A DNA stretch of 64,000 nt from Kordia sp965224175 (GCF_965224175.1 NZ_OZ245041.1:4154001-4218000); one strand, 5' to 3'; positions 34,794-43,531 are shown, numbered from the stretch's first letter. The notes: generated from the sequence alone by a model not told the origin. Made by a program: numbers and translations.

Positions 34794-35246
34794 ATGAACT
34801 TTCAAGTTTACAGAATTACAAAAAAAATGGGATTCCATGAAATCATAAAAAAAGCTGGAAATAACCCAAAGAAACTTTTTCTTGTTGATGCACTTGGAGC
34901 TTTTTTATCAGCCTTTTTATTAGGATTTGTGTTAGTTCGTTTAAAAAACTATGTTGGAATACCGCCAGCTGCGTTATATTTCCTTTCAGCGTTTCCGGTA
35001 GTTTTTGCAATTTTTGATCTGTATTGCTACCTAAAAACACACAAAAAAATAGGAGCATTTTTAAAAATGATTGCGGTTTTGAATTTGCAGTATTGTGTGG
35101 TTTCTCTTGGATTCGCTTTTTATCATAAAAAAACACTTACAGGTTTAGGATGGACATACATATCCGTTGAAATTTTAATAATACTATTGCTTTCAGCGAT
35201 TGAATTTACTGTTGGGAAACGACTAGCGGGAATTAATTATGAGTAA
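34794..35246 (+). CDS. Four-helix membrane protein, function unknown
   Basis: 150 aa with four predicted membrane helices (KLFLVDALGAFLSAFLLGFV, IPPAALYFLSAFPVVFAIF, IGAFLKMIAVLNLQYCVVSL and YISVEILIILLLSAIEFTV). KKAGNNPKKLFLVDALGAF at the start and ELTVG-like ends are typical of small uncharacterised flavobacterial membrane proteins. Charged loops are short and there is no catalytic motif. It starts 16 bases after dnaE and is 3 bases before the HAD gene, so the three are probably one operon. Confidence 0.7.
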   Translation: MNFQVYRITKKMGFHEIIKKAGNNPKKLFLVDALGAFLSAFLLGFVLVRLKNYVGIPPAALYFLSAFPVVFAIFDLYCYLKTHKKIGAFLKMIAVLNLQYCVVSLGFAFYHKKTLTGLGWTYISVEILIILLLSAIEFTVGKRLAGINYE

Positions 35247-35249
35247 ACT

Positions 35250-35906
35250 ATGAAAAAAGAAAACCTCTTAGTTTTTGACATCGACGGAACGTTGCTAGAT
35301 AGCGAAAACGTACATCAAACAGGTTTTGTCAATGCACTACATGCCATTGGTGTTGAATTCGTGAATACCAATTGGGAAAATTACACACATTTAACGGATA
35401 GTTTCATTGCAAAAGAAAATTATGAAAGCGATGTAAATCGTAGATTTTCTCAGCAAATGATGCAAAAGTTTGAAGCTGAATTTTTAAAAGAAATCAAAGA
35501 CTGTAAAGTCAAGCAAATAGCTGGAGCTAATGCGTTTTTGCAGAAAATTATCTCGGAAACTACATATGCAGTTTGCTTTGCGACAGGTTCTATGCTATTG
35601 CCAGCGAAATTGAAGCTAGATCGTGCCGGAATTACGTATGATCAATCGTTACTAGAAGCTTCTAATAATTATTTCACACGCGAGGAAATTGTCAATTCCG
35701 CCATAGCGAAAGCTCAAACATATTTCAAAACAACGAGTTTTAAGCGTATTATTTCTTTAGGTGATGGAATTTGGGATGTGAAAACTGCCCAAAATCTAGG
35801 AATTGAATTCATAGGAATTGGTGCTCATAACAAAGAAAAGCTACAACTTTTTGGAGCGAAACATCATTTTACTGATTTTACAGTTTTTGATATGTCAATT
35901 TTGTGA
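35250..35906 (+). CDS. HAD-family hydrolase
   Basis: 218 aa. Motif I is VFDIDGTLLDSE (D10 nucleophile, D12 acid), motif II CFATGSM, and motif III/IV SLGDGIWDVKTAQNLGIEFI. A four-helix C1-type cap lies between. Layout matches phosphoglycolate phosphatase and beta-phosphoglucomutase-like phosphatases. The substrate is unknown; metabolite phosphatase is the safest call. It overlaps no neighbour but follows the membrane protein by 3 bases. It ends 4 bases from the convergent TPR gene. Confidence 0.8.
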   Translation: MKKENLLVFDIDGTLLDSENVHQTGFVNALHAIGVEFVNTNWENYTHLTDSFIAKENYESDVNRRFSQQMMQKFEAEFLKEIKDCKVKQIAGANAFLQKIISETTYAVCFATGSMLLPAKLKLDRAGITYDQSLLEASNNYFTREEIVNSAIAKAQTYFKTTSFKRIISLGDGIWDVKTAQNLGIEFIGIGAHNKEKLQLFGAKHHFTDFTVFDMSIL

Positions 35907-35910
35907 CTTT

Positions 35911-36915
35911 TTACTCTAATTCTGCTAATTTCTTTTTTGCGTATCCATTTCCATATTTGGCAGACTTTCTATAGTAATCCTTTGCTTTGGATACATCTTT
36001 TGGGTAGTCGCTCGCTGATCCATCTTCATAGTAACTTGCCAAATTATATAATAGGTTTCCAAGTGTATAATCATCAAGTATCAAAGCAGTCATATTGTTA
36101 TTGACTAAACTAATCATAGTCTCCATTTTTAGATTTGAAGCAACTTCCAAACCAAAAAAATCTCTCATAGCCCAAAAACAATTTGTTTTACCATATGGAG
36201 CAACACAAGCTCCTTTTGTATAATAAATTGCGGCTTCTTTTTTATCAGTTTCTACACCTGTTCCTTGATTATATGCAAATGCTAAATTATTTAGTGCTGT
36301 ATAATCAAAACTATCAGCAGCCTCTTTTAACCATTTTACTTTCTTTTTGTCATTTTTGTCTACAAATGTATAATATCTCGCTAATCGTCTTTGTGCGACG
36401 GCACTATTACTTTCAGCCTCTTCAATAAGTCTTTGAAGCCCAAAATCATTCACCCAATTAGCTAATTTGTCTTTAGCAATGACTTCTCTTTTTAATTCAC
36501 CATCATCACTATAATATTTTTGATATTCTTTTAAGTTTTGTTGTACTCGTTTTAAAATCATTTTCCACTCTGCAGTTCCATGAAGCTTAGATAAGTCTGT
36601 ATCGTTTTTAAGATGTTCAACCATATTCAAGCCTTTATCTACAGAAATATTCAAATATTTTAATGATTTTGTAATATTTCCTGCTAGTGACCATAGACAG
36701 GCTGTGTTATAGTAATCCTGAAAATTACCTTCTTTTTGTTTAAAGGCTTTCTCGTATTCTAATGCTGCTTCTGTATAGTTACCTTTCTGATATAAGCGTG
36801 TTGCATTATTGATTCTTTGTTCATAAGTCTGCGTATCTTGATGACTTTCTTGTGCATTTGTGTATGTAGTAGAACCTATTAATAGGCTAATTAATATTAA
36901 TTTCAATAGTTTCAT
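35911..36915 (-). CDS. Secreted TPR/Sel1-repeat protein
   Basis: 334 aa. Signal peptide (MKLLKLILISLLIGSTTYTNAQ) cleaved near residue 21. TPR-like repeats (NNATRLYQKGNYTEAALEYEKA) are followed by Sel1-like repeats (AVAQRRLARYYTFVDKN, ALNNLAFAYNQGTGVETDKKE, LGNLLYNLASYYEDGSASDY, YYRKSAKYGNGYAKKKLAEL). Such proteins are periplasmic scaffolds for protein complexes. A 13-bp-stem hairpin or operator (36986-37017) lies upstream. Confidence 0.75.
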   Translation of the reverse strand: MKLLKLILISLLIGSTTYTNAQESHQDTQTYEQRINNATRLYQKGNYTEAALEYEKAFKQKEGNFQDYYNTACLWSLAGNITKSLKYLNISVDKGLNMVEHLKNDTDLSKLHGTAEWKMILKRVQQNLKEYQKYYSDDGELKREVIAKDKLANWVNDFGLQRLIEEAESNSAVAQRRLARYYTFVDKNDKKKVKWLKEAADSFDYTALNNLAFAYNQGTGVETDKKEAAIYYTKGACVAPYGKTNCFWAMRDFFGLEVASNLKMETMISLVNNNMTALILDDYTLGNLLYNLASYYEDGSASDYPKDVSKAKDYYRKSAKYGNGYAKKKLAELE

Positions 36916-36985
36916 TTTTATTATTTTAAAAATTCATTTTGAGTTCCATTATAATAAAATATAACAATCTCGGCTATGATTTCAT

Positions 36986-37017
36986 TATGTCGAAAATACA
37001 CGGATATTTTCGACATA
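36986..37017. repeat. Long perfect inverted repeat upstream of the TPR gene
   Basis: TATGTCGAAAATA (36986-36998) and TATTTTCGACATA (37005-37017) are exact inverted arms around a 6-base loop. No T-run follows, so it is not a normal terminator. It lies about 70-100 bases upstream of the TPR gene start and may be an operator or a 5'-UTR hairpin. No gene lies in 36916-37189. Confidence 0.6.
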
Positions 37018-37189
37018 CGCCAAGCTTTGTAAATATAGCAGGATTTTTTGGAAGGAAAAACAAGTTGCAATGAACTATAGTTATTGTATCTGTTTTACAA
37101 ATCTAATTTATGGAAAATCTATCAAGAAAAGTTATGCAACACTGTTCAGTTAAGCGATTGCATTTCTAAAACTAAATTTTAAAGTTCTT

Positions 37190-37522
37190 CTATGAGAGCT
37201 TTCCATCCAAATACTCTCCTAAATTATCTAAAGAATCATTCCAGAACTGTTCATAGAACTTCAGCCATTTATTCACTTCTTTTAAAGGAGTTGCGTTTGC
37301 ATTACAAAAACGTTCACGGCCTTTACTTTCAATATGAACCAAACCAGCTTCTTCTAGCGTTTTGATGTGCTTGGTAACGCCTTGACGCGACATTTCAAAT
37401 TGATTGCTTATCTGTGAAATTGACAATGCTGAACTTGCAATCACCAAAGCGTGAAAAATATCACGCCTTGTCGGATCGGCAATAGCTTTAAACAAGCGTG
37501 TAACTTTATCTTGCATGGACAT
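37190..37522 (-). CDS. ArsR-family transcriptional regulator
   Basis: 110 aa winged-helix protein: VTRLFKAIADPTRRDIFHAL, SISQISNQFEMSRQGVTKHI (recognition helix), KTLEEAGLVHIESKGRERF (wing). No metal-binding Cys cluster is visible, so it is of the type that represses its operon together with an SRPBCC partner. It overlaps the SRPBCC gene by 17 bases (37506-37522) as the second gene in the operon. Candidate operators are at 37955-37970 and 37996-38011. Confidence 0.88.
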   Translation of the reverse strand: MSMQDKVTRLFKAIADPTRRDIFHALVIASSALSISQISNQFEMSRQGVTKHIKTLEEAGLVHIESKGRERFCNANATPLKEVNKWLKFYEQFWNDSLDNLGEYLDGKLS

Positions 37523-37931
37523 TTTCTTTTAGATATGATTGTAATTTATTCGTACAATTATCCCAACCGCCATTAAAACTGTCAAACATAGTCACAGCAT
37601 TTTCGCCTTCATACATAGAAATTCCAGTATGTTCTAAATATAGTTTTGTGCCTTCTGCTACAGTTTCCAATGTCCAACTTACGGTAGTTTCAACATTTGT
37701 GCCTTCTACAATCCAAGTGTAAACAAGCGTGTACGGATCAGCTTTTTTTACTTCACCAATAATGGGAACACATCCTTCTTCGTTGGAAGTAAAGGTGTAT
37801 TGATATCCTTTTTCTGCTTTAAAATCGGCTTTAATAAACCAAGAAGATAGTTCTTCTGCATTCGTAATTGCATTCCATACGCTATCGATAGAATGATTGA
37901 ACATTTTTTCTTTTTTGATGCTGTCTTTCAT
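37506..37931 (-). CDS. SRPBCC (AHSA1-like) protein
   Basis: 141 aa. The helix-grip fold is marked by FNHSIDSVWNAITNAEELSS, WFIKADFKAEKGYQYTF, VEGTNVETTVSWTLE, GTKLYLEHTGIS and the C-terminal helix SFNGGWDNCTNKLQSYLKE. These proteins bind hydrophobic ligands in a deep pocket. The pairing with an ArsR regulator is widespread, where the SRPBCC protein may sense or sequester a ligand. First gene of a two-gene operon. Confidence 0.85.
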   Translation of the reverse strand: MKDSIKKEKMFNHSIDSVWNAITNAEELSSWFIKADFKAEKGYQYTFTSNEEGCVPIIGEVKKADPYTLVYTWIVEGTNVETTVSWTLETVAEGTKLYLEHTGISMYEGENAVTMFDSFNGGWDNCTNKLQSYLKENVHAR

Positions 37932-37954
37932 GAGAATAAAAATTTAATTATTAT

Positions 37955-38011
37955 GCAACTAATTGGTTGCTAAATTAATAAATAATTTTTAAAAAGCAAC
38001 TTTTTGGTTGC
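37955..38011 (-). promoter_or_regulatory. Promoter with two 16-bp inverted repeats (candidate ArsR operators)
   Basis: gcaactaattggttgc (37955-37970) and gcaactttttggttgc (37996-38011) are two copies of an imperfect inverted repeat, 41 bases apart start to start. On the minus strand a TTG (37999-37997), 19-base spacer and TAATTTAG (37977-37970, one mismatch) form a promoter, so one repeat covers the -33 and the other the start region. Together they suggest autorepression by the downstream ArsR protein. Confidence 0.6.
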
Positions 38012-38194
38012 GTATTTGTAATTTTAACTATTTTCTGAACTATAAATTCACTATTTTTATCTTCTATTTGCTAGATAGGTATCTGAAATTGAAAAAAATA
38101 GGAGATTCACTCATTTAAAGACTGTGTTTACTCAATGTAGTTTTTCTAGTAGTATTTCAGGTGATACATTTGATAGTATAAAATATTTAGAATT

Positions 38195-38593
38195 ATGAAG
38201 ACACAAGTAACGTTTACAAGTAAATTATGGTACGTAACTATTTTAATGATGGTTGCATTTGCGTTTAATCCTATGTATGGACAGTCTACAGCGCAAAAAC
38301 AGAAGAAAATTAAAGGAGTTGTTAGTAATGTTCACGGACCTTTAGAAGGTGTTAATATTATTTTGAAAGGAGCAAATGAAGGAACTGTAACCAACGAAAA
38401 AGGTGAGTATACATTTCCTGTAGCTTTAAAAACTGGTGATATTTTACTTTTTAGCTATTTAGGATATCGTTCAGTAGAATTTAAAATTAAAGACGATACA
38501 AGTTTCATTAAAACAGTATTATCTGATGAGGTGATAGAATTTATGGGTGATTTAAATACGGATCAGCGTTACAAATCGAAACGTAAAAATTAA
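38195..38593 (+). CDS. Carboxypeptidase-regulatory-like domain protein
   Basis: 132 aa with a signal peptide (KLWYVTILMMVAFAFNPMYG). The single domain is the CarboxypepD_reg/TonB-plug-like beta-sandwich: KKIKGVVSNVHGPLEGVNII, LKGANEGTVTNEKGEYTFPV, GDILLFSYLGYRSVEFKI. This domain starts many SusC/TonB-dependent receptors, but here it stands alone. A role as periplasmic interaction module is likely. It is 27 bases upstream of the transglutaminase gene and possibly co-transcribed. Confidence 0.75.
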   Translation: MKTQVTFTSKLWYVTILMMVAFAFNPMYGQSTAQKQKKIKGVVSNVHGPLEGVNIILKGANEGTVTNEKGEYTFPVALKTGDILLFSYLGYRSVEFKIKDDTSFIKTVLSDEVIEFMGDLNTDQRYKSKRKN

Positions 38594-38619
38594 CACATAA
38601 TTACTGCTGAAATACTTTA

Positions 38620-39648
38620 ATGAAGATCTTTATAAGATATACTTTTCTGTTCATTTTTGTATTCCAATCAAATGCTCAAATTGCAGACTTTGATACTGTC
38701 AACTTTGATAAAGCAGATAAAATTGCATTGGAATACAAAGATGAAAGACTTACAAATTTACCCGAATTAGCACACAAACTTACTACGGAATTATCAACAG
38801 ATGCAGAACGTTTTAGAGCTATTTTTAAGTGGGTTTGTAGCAATGTAGCCAATGATTATCATTTGTATTCAAAGAATAAAAGAAAGCGTCAACGTTATAA
38901 AAATGACAGTCTGCGACTCAAAGACTGGAATGACAATTTTAATAAAGTAGTATTTAAAAAGCTTTTAAAAGATCGAAAAACAATTTGTACCGGCTATGCT
39001 TATCTTATCAAAGAATTAGCGAATTTAGCAGCTATAGATTGTGAAATTGTGCATGGTTTTGCCAGAACAAGTACCATGAATATAAAAAATCTTGATACGC
39101 CAAATCATTCATGGAATTCAGTAAAACTCAATGGAAAATGGTATCTCTGTGATCCAACTTGGGCAAGTGGAATTCCAAATCCATCTTCTGCTCAATTTCA
39201 ATTTCAATTTAATGATGGATTCTTCTTATCGGATCCACATATATTTTCTGTGAATCATTTTCCTATTGATAAAAAATGGTTTCTTTTGGGAGAAAAAACG
39301 CCTTCATTTGAAACATTTTTGGAAGCGCCAATTATTTATGGACAAGCATATGCGTATTTTAACAGCCATAATATGCCTAAAAAGCTGGAAAACGTTGTGT
39401 ATAAAAATGAACCTGTTGTATTTAAGTATCAATTACAAAAAGAGATCGCAGAAGAAGATGTCATTTTTGTCATAGAAACCAGTTTCAAAGAAAAAAAGGT
39501 AAAACCACAATTGGTCACCATCAAAGATCAATTACTCACTATAGACTACAAATTTCAAACCACAGGATATTACGATGTACATCTTTACATCAAAAAAAAT
39601 CTAATTGCTACGTATACGTTTGAAGTAAAAAAAGCAACTACCAAATAA
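38620..39648 (+). CDS. Transglutaminase-like cysteine protease-fold protein
   Basis: 342 aa, with a signal peptide (YTFLFIFVFQSNAQIA). The papain-like core has Cys (KTICTGYAYLIKELAN), His (LDTPNHSWNSVKLNGKWYLC) and Asp (DPTWASG) in the order of the catalytic triad. A C-terminal beta domain follows (FVIETSFKEKKVKPQLVTIK, GYYDVHLYIKKNL). The family includes peptidases and transglutaminases of the cell surface. Two charged inserts (SKNKRKRQRYKNDSLRL) are unusual. Its substrate is unknown. Confidence 0.82.
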   Translation: MKIFIRYTFLFIFVFQSNAQIADFDTVNFDKADKIALEYKDERLTNLPELAHKLTTELSTDAERFRAIFKWVCSNVANDYHLYSKNKRKRQRYKNDSLRLKDWNDNFNKVVFKKLLKDRKTICTGYAYLIKELANLAAIDCEIVHGFARTSTMNIKNLDTPNHSWNSVKLNGKWYLCDPTWASGIPNPSSAQFQFQFNDGFFLSDPHIFSVNHFPIDKKWFLLGEKTPSFETFLEAPIIYGQAYAYFNSHNMPKKLENVVYKNEPVVFKYQLQKEIAEEDVIFVIETSFKEKKVKPQLVTIKDQLLTIDYKFQTTGYYDVHLYIKKNLIATYTFEVKKATTK

Positions 39649-39842
39649 GCAAATTACTTTTACCGAGCAGTTCGCTGTAACTACTTCGTAAAATACTATC
39701 TTTGTAAAGCCTGTGTAATCAATACATAAGAAAAAACAATTGAACTATAATCAAAACAAATACTAGCGGTGTAAGTTTTGGAAGAATATTTGACTAATAT
39801 TGCATATTAACAGAAAAAATAATTTAATAAAACATAAATATT

Positions 39843-40163
39843 ATGGCATTAGAAATCACAGACACTAACTTTGAAGATGTAGTATTAAAGAGCGACAAAC
39901 CTGTATTAGTTGACTTTTGGGCAGCTTGGTGTGGACCTTGTAAAATGTTAGGGCCCGTAGTTGAGCAAATCGCTGATGAGTATGAAGGAAAAGCTGTTGT
40001 AGGAAAGTTAGATGTTGATGCTAATCAACAATATGCGGCACAATTTGGAGTTCGTAACATTCCAACAGTATTAGTTTTTCAAAACGGAGAATTAGTAGGA
40101 CGTCAAGTAGGAGTTGCTCCAAAAAATGTATACACAGAAGCTATTGATAAGTTATTAGCTTAG
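39843..40163 (+). CDS. trxA: Thioredoxin
   Basis: 106 aa, full length. DFWAAWCGPCKM has the active-site C30-G-P-C33. D25 upstream, the cis-Pro segment (NIPTVLVF) and the C-terminal helix are all present. It reduces protein disulfides in the cytoplasm, with NADPH-dependent thioredoxin reductase as partner. A single gene closed by a strong terminator at 40188-40220. Confidence 0.96.
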   Translation: MALEITDTNFEDVVLKSDKPVLVDFWAAWCGPCKMLGPVVEQIADEYEGKAVVGKLDVDANQQYAAQFGVRNIPTVLVFQNGELVGRQVGVAPKNVYTEAIDKLLA

Positions 40164-40187
40164 TAGAAAGATAAATTTTAGCACTAT

Positions 40188-40220
40188 TAAAAAGGTTTGG
40201 CAATATGTCAAACCTTTTTT
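40188..40220 (+). terminator. Rho-independent terminator after trxA
   Basis: AAAAAGGTTTG (40189-40199) pairs with CAAACCTTTTT (40209-40219), then T residues. Confidence 0.85.
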
Positions 40221-40337
40221 GTTTTCGCGAAACTTCAATCTCGCTAAAATTTAAAACGTCATCATGAACTTATATCTGTCTTCTGAAATAATAATATTTA
40301 GTTGTACATTTATATCATAAACTAAAGAAAAATACTT

Positions 40338-41267
40338 GTGAATCTACAACAAGAATTCAATAAAACTTCAGGATTTAAAAACTTAGAATTGCTTGCAAAA
40401 CAAGTGGTTGAAGGATTTATTTCAGGAATGCATAAAAGTCCATTTCACGGTTTTTCAGCCGAATTTGCAGAACATAAAATCTATAATCAAGGAGAAAGCA
40501 CCAAGCATATTGATTGGAAATTATTTGCCAAAACAGACAAATTATACACCAAAAAATATGAAGAAGAAACCAACTTACGCTGTCATATCATCATCGATAA
40601 TTCTTCCTCAATGCATTATCCAGAAGTGGATGCGCCTTCCGTTGAAAATCTCAATAAAATAGGTTTTTCAGTATTGGCTACTGCTTCCTTGATGAATATT
40701 CTAAAAAAACAACGCGATGCCATTGGTTTAAGTGTTTATTCTGATGATTATGATTTTTACGCACCAGAAAAAGGAAGTGAACGTCATCATCAATTATTGT
40801 TGAATGCACTTGATAAAACAGTCACTACAAAGCGCGTTAACAAAAAAACAGATACATATACCTATCTACATCAAATTGCGGAGAAAATACACCGTAGAAG
40901 CCTTATTTTCCTTTTTACGGACATGTTTCAGGATGGAGTGGAAGATGAAAAGTTGTTTGAAGCATTACAACACTTAAAATACAACAAGCACGAAGTAATT
41001 TTATTTCATGTTTTTGATTCCGAAAAAGAATTAAATTTTGATTTTGACAACAAACCAAAACGATTTATTGATGTAGAATCTGGAGAACACATCGATATTT
41101 ACGCAGATACAGTTCAAGAAAATTATAAAAAAGCAGTTTCAGATTATTTTTTACGATTAAAAATGAAATGTGCGCAATATCAAATCAAGTATGTTGCTGC
41201 AGATGTCAATGAAAATTTCGAAAAAATTTTACTTACGTATTTAGTTGAAAGACAAAAGTTTGCATAA
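40338..41267 (+). CDS. DUF58 domain protein
   Basis: 309 aa starting at a GTG (40338-40340). FHGFSAEFAEHKIYNQGEST and KHIDWKLFAKTDKLYTKKYE are the DUF58 signature, followed by a von Willebrand-A-like part (CHIIIDNSSSMHYPE, with a D-x-S-x-S MIDAS-type motif). DUF58 proteins are usually coded beside a MoxR ATPase and BatA/B; here the operon neighbours are absent, so the genes have been separated. Role in envelope or stress functions is inferred from the family. Confidence 0.85.
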   Translation: MNLQQEFNKTSGFKNLELLAKQVVEGFISGMHKSPFHGFSAEFAEHKIYNQGESTKHIDWKLFAKTDKLYTKKYEEETNLRCHIIIDNSSSMHYPEVDAPSVENLNKIGFSVLATASLMNILKKQRDAIGLSVYSDDYDFYAPEKGSERHHQLLLNALDKTVTTKRVNKKTDTYTYLHQIAEKIHRRSLIFLFTDMFQDGVEDEKLFEALQHLKYNKHEVILFHVFDSEKELNFDFDNKPKRFIDVESGEHIDIYADTVQENYKKAVSDYFLRLKMKCAQYQIKYVAADVNENFEKILLTYLVERQKFA

Positions 41268-41304
41268 TAAGCTCAAAAAAAAGTTCATTTTTTTTTCAAA
41301 TATG

Positions 41305-41335
41305 TTTGTATAAATGGAATTGTGGTGTATATTTG
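41305..41335 (+). promoter_or_regulatory. Promoter of tRNA-Asp
   Basis: TTTG (41305-41308), 19-base spacer and TATATTTG (41328-41335) fit the Bacteroidota promoter consensus without mismatch. The tRNA begins 18 bases further on. Confidence 0.7.
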
Positions 41336-41353
41336 CATCCGCAATCAAGCAAC

Positions 41354-41427
41354 GGTTTGGTAGTTCAGCTGGTTAGAATACATGCCTGTCACGCATGGGG
41401 TCGCGGGTTCGAATCCCGTCCAGACCG
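41354..41427 (+). tRNA. tRNA-Asp (GTC)
   Basis: 74 bases with a complete cloverleaf: acceptor GGTTTGG pairs with CCAGACC (one G-U), discriminator G, D-loop AGTTCAGCTGGTTAGAA, anticodon loop with GTC within catgcctGTCacgcatg, and T-arm GCGGGTTCGAATCCCGT. The CCA end is not encoded (GCT follows). Confidence 0.97.
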
Positions 41428-41437
41428 CTAAAATTGC

Positions 41438-41470
41438 AAAAAGCTTCTCCCTCGAAGAGAAGCTTTTTTT
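41438..41470 (+). terminator. Rho-independent terminator after tRNA-Asp
   Basis: AAAAGCTTCTC (from 41439) pairs with GAGAAGCTTTT (41456-41466), followed by T residues. Confidence 0.85.
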
Positions 41471-41496
41471 GGCAAAATGATTTAGTTGTGTTGTTT

Positions 41497-41536
41497 AAGG
41501 TAAATCATTGATTTACCTTGGTTTAGTAGTTAAACC
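41497..41536. repeat. Two adjacent inverted repeats after the tRNA
   Basis: AAGGTAAATCA-T-TGATTTACCTT (41497-41519) is a perfect 11-bp palindrome about one base, directly followed by GGTTTA-N5-TAAACC (41520-41536). They sit between the tRNA terminator and the secreted-protein gene; 41538-41711 holds nothing else I can name. Function unknown. Confidence 0.5.
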
Positions 41537-41711
41537 AATGAAAAGCTTTCCTTTTTTCTTTCAAAGAAGATTGGGATGCTTTTTTATTTTGGAACAATCT
41601 CAAACTGTATTTTCTTTCTTTTTTTGTTGAATTCTTGCCTTATCGAAGCAAATTTTCTTGATCTATTTAATTTTTATTAAATAAATACATGAATTTTACG
41701 TTTAGAAAAAT

Positions 41712-42974
41712 GTGATACAGCTACGAATTTCTTTTTTTCTTTTTCTTTTCGCTTCTATGCTACATGCACAGAAACAAATCACTCCTGCAAAACTTTTTCA
41801 ACCAAATGATTTTCATTGGAATGAAACTAGTTTCAAAGGTCCGATACAAAAAGCTACAACTAGAAATTATGGATATACGTTTAATAAAGCAGATTCTACC
41901 TATACTGAATATACAGCTTCCAATCATGAGAAAGATGTATTTATAGATAATGATCAAATAGAAGAGTTTGATAAAAAAGGACGTGTAGTAAAGTTTTTTT
42001 ACTTAGAACAAGATGGCACAACTTTTCTAGAAGAAGAGAACATGTATAACAGAAAAGGTCTTTATCATAACACAAAACGAGATGAAGTAAGAAAAAAAGT
42101 CAATGGAAAATCTGTAACAAAGATTCATGAAATCCACGAATCAAGAATGTATACAATTTACGGAAGTCTGAAAGAAGTTTGGGTAAAATCCTCTTTTCAA
42201 GATGACTATTTTATCAAGGAAAGATATTTCTACTCAGACGCTAATGTACTTTTAAAAAAGGAATTATATAACAGTAATGTACGTACGGAATATTATCTGA
42301 CTTGTAAAGGTAGTTCTGTTGATACTGATTATGTCTATTTGTATGCGTATGATGACCAAAATAGATTAACTGAAAAAAAAATATATGCTTATGAATATAA
42401 TTTTGATGAGGACTATTACAAAGTTGTCAACTATAGAAATTTTTCAGATTATACTTTACATACTGTAATTAACTATGAATACAACAACAAAAATCTCATT
42501 GTAAAAGAAGTGAGAAAAAATTTGGGGGGATATTTAATAGGAGTAGTCAATACAATTACAAGAAAGTACGATCATAAAGATCGATTAATTGAAGACATGG
42601 CAACTTATACAGCAGGTCATGGAAATGGTCATATGTACGAGTACTATGAAGAAAATGGTGAATTAGTCAGAGTTGTTGGAATCTATACGAGTAAAAAAAA
42701 TGGTGTAAAAAATCTGCTTAAAAGAATTAATTATATCACTGGGAAAGTAGATGATCATTTTGTTAGGTATGATTATTCTAATGGAAATCTTGTTGAAATT
42801 GAGAAATACAATCTGTATGGAGATCAAATAGCAAGCAAAAACATAAGAGATTATGAAAGTCATGAATTTGTGTACACATATGATATGTATGGCAATTGGA
42901 CATCACGAATTTTACTCGAAAAAGGAATTAAAAAAGAAAAAATAGTACGTGAATTAGAATACTTCGAAGAATAA
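41712..42974 (+). CDS. Secreted protein with YD/RHS-like repeats
   Basis: 420 aa from a GTG at 41712-41714. Signal peptide (MIQLRISFFLFLFASMLHAQ). The body has strand-turn repeats of the YD type: EEFDKKGRVVKFFYLEQDG, YLYAYDDQNRLTEKKIYAYE, NYEYNNKNLIVKEV, RKYDHKDRLIEDM, RYDYSNGNLVEIEKYNLYG, YTYDMYGNWTSR. Such repeats form beta-shells. Length and lack of a toxin tip suggest a surface or periplasmic protein rather than an RHS toxin. Confidence 0.75.
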   Translation: MIQLRISFFLFLFASMLHAQKQITPAKLFQPNDFHWNETSFKGPIQKATTRNYGYTFNKADSTYTEYTASNHEKDVFIDNDQIEEFDKKGRVVKFFYLEQDGTTFLEEENMYNRKGLYHNTKRDEVRKKVNGKSVTKIHEIHESRMYTIYGSLKEVWVKSSFQDDYFIKERYFYSDANVLLKKELYNSNVRTEYYLTCKGSSVDTDYVYLYAYDDQNRLTEKKIYAYEYNFDEDYYKVVNYRNFSDYTLHTVINYEYNNKNLIVKEVRKNLGGYLIGVVNTITRKYDHKDRLIEDMATYTAGHGNGHMYEYYEENGELVRVVGIYTSKKNGVKNLLKRINYITGKVDDHFVRYDYSNGNLVEIEKYNLYGDQIASKNIRDYESHEFVYTYDMYGNWTSRILLEKGIKKEKIVRELEYFEE

Positions 42975-42979
42975 TTCTA

Positions 42980-43480
42980 TCAAAAAATCACACTTTTATA
43001 TTCCCAAAAATCACTGACAAAAAAGCCAAAATAAATAACGGCGACAATAAACTTTAAGAGTGTAGAAAATAAAAAGCCTAAAAACGATCCAAAGGCAGCT
43101 TTAAAAGCACTTGATGCATCTTTGTTAGCAAATGCTAATTCACCAACCAAAGCTCCTAAAAATGGCCCAATAATGATTCCAAAAGGTCCTAAGAAAAACA
43201 ATCCGAAAAATAAACCAATTGTAGTTCCATAAATTCCGTATTTGCTACCGCCATATCGCTTTGTTCCCAAAGCAGGAATAATATAATCCAATATAAAAAC
43301 TAAAACAGCTATAGCGAGTGTAATGCCTAAAAATGTCCAATCGTTCGGAATGGCTTCCGTAAGATAGAGAAGTAGAAGTCCAAACCAGCTTGTAATTGGT
43401 CCAGGTAAAACAGGCAAAAAACTCCCAATAATCCCAAGAATCATCAGTAAAAAGCCAATTACAGTAAAGAAAATATCCAT
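42980..43480 (-). CDS. DUF456 membrane protein
   Basis: 166 aa with about four to five membrane helices. The Gly/Pro-rich first helix (FTVIGFLLMILGIIGSFLPV, LPGPITSWFGLLLLY) and IIPALGTKRYGGSKYGIYGT with FLGPFGIIIGPFLGALVGEL are the DUF456 signature. Function not known. Divergent from the BlaI gene, sharing the 43481-43615 control region. Confidence 0.88.
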   Translation of the reverse strand: MDIFFTVIGFLLMILGIIGSFLPVLPGPITSWFGLLLLYLTEAIPNDWTFLGITLAIAVLVFILDYIIPALGTKRYGGSKYGIYGTTIGLFFGLFFLGPFGIIIGPFLGALVGELAFANKDASSAFKAAFGSFLGFLFSTLLKFIVAVIYFGFFVSDFWEYKSVIF

Positions 43481-43531
43481 GTATTATTTTTTTAGTAAGA
43501 CGTATTTGACTAAAAAATGTTACAAATTTTT

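Noticed and set aside
41712..42974. RHS-type toxin
   Set aside because: YD-like repeats only; no RHS core motif, no variable tip and no immunity gene nearby.
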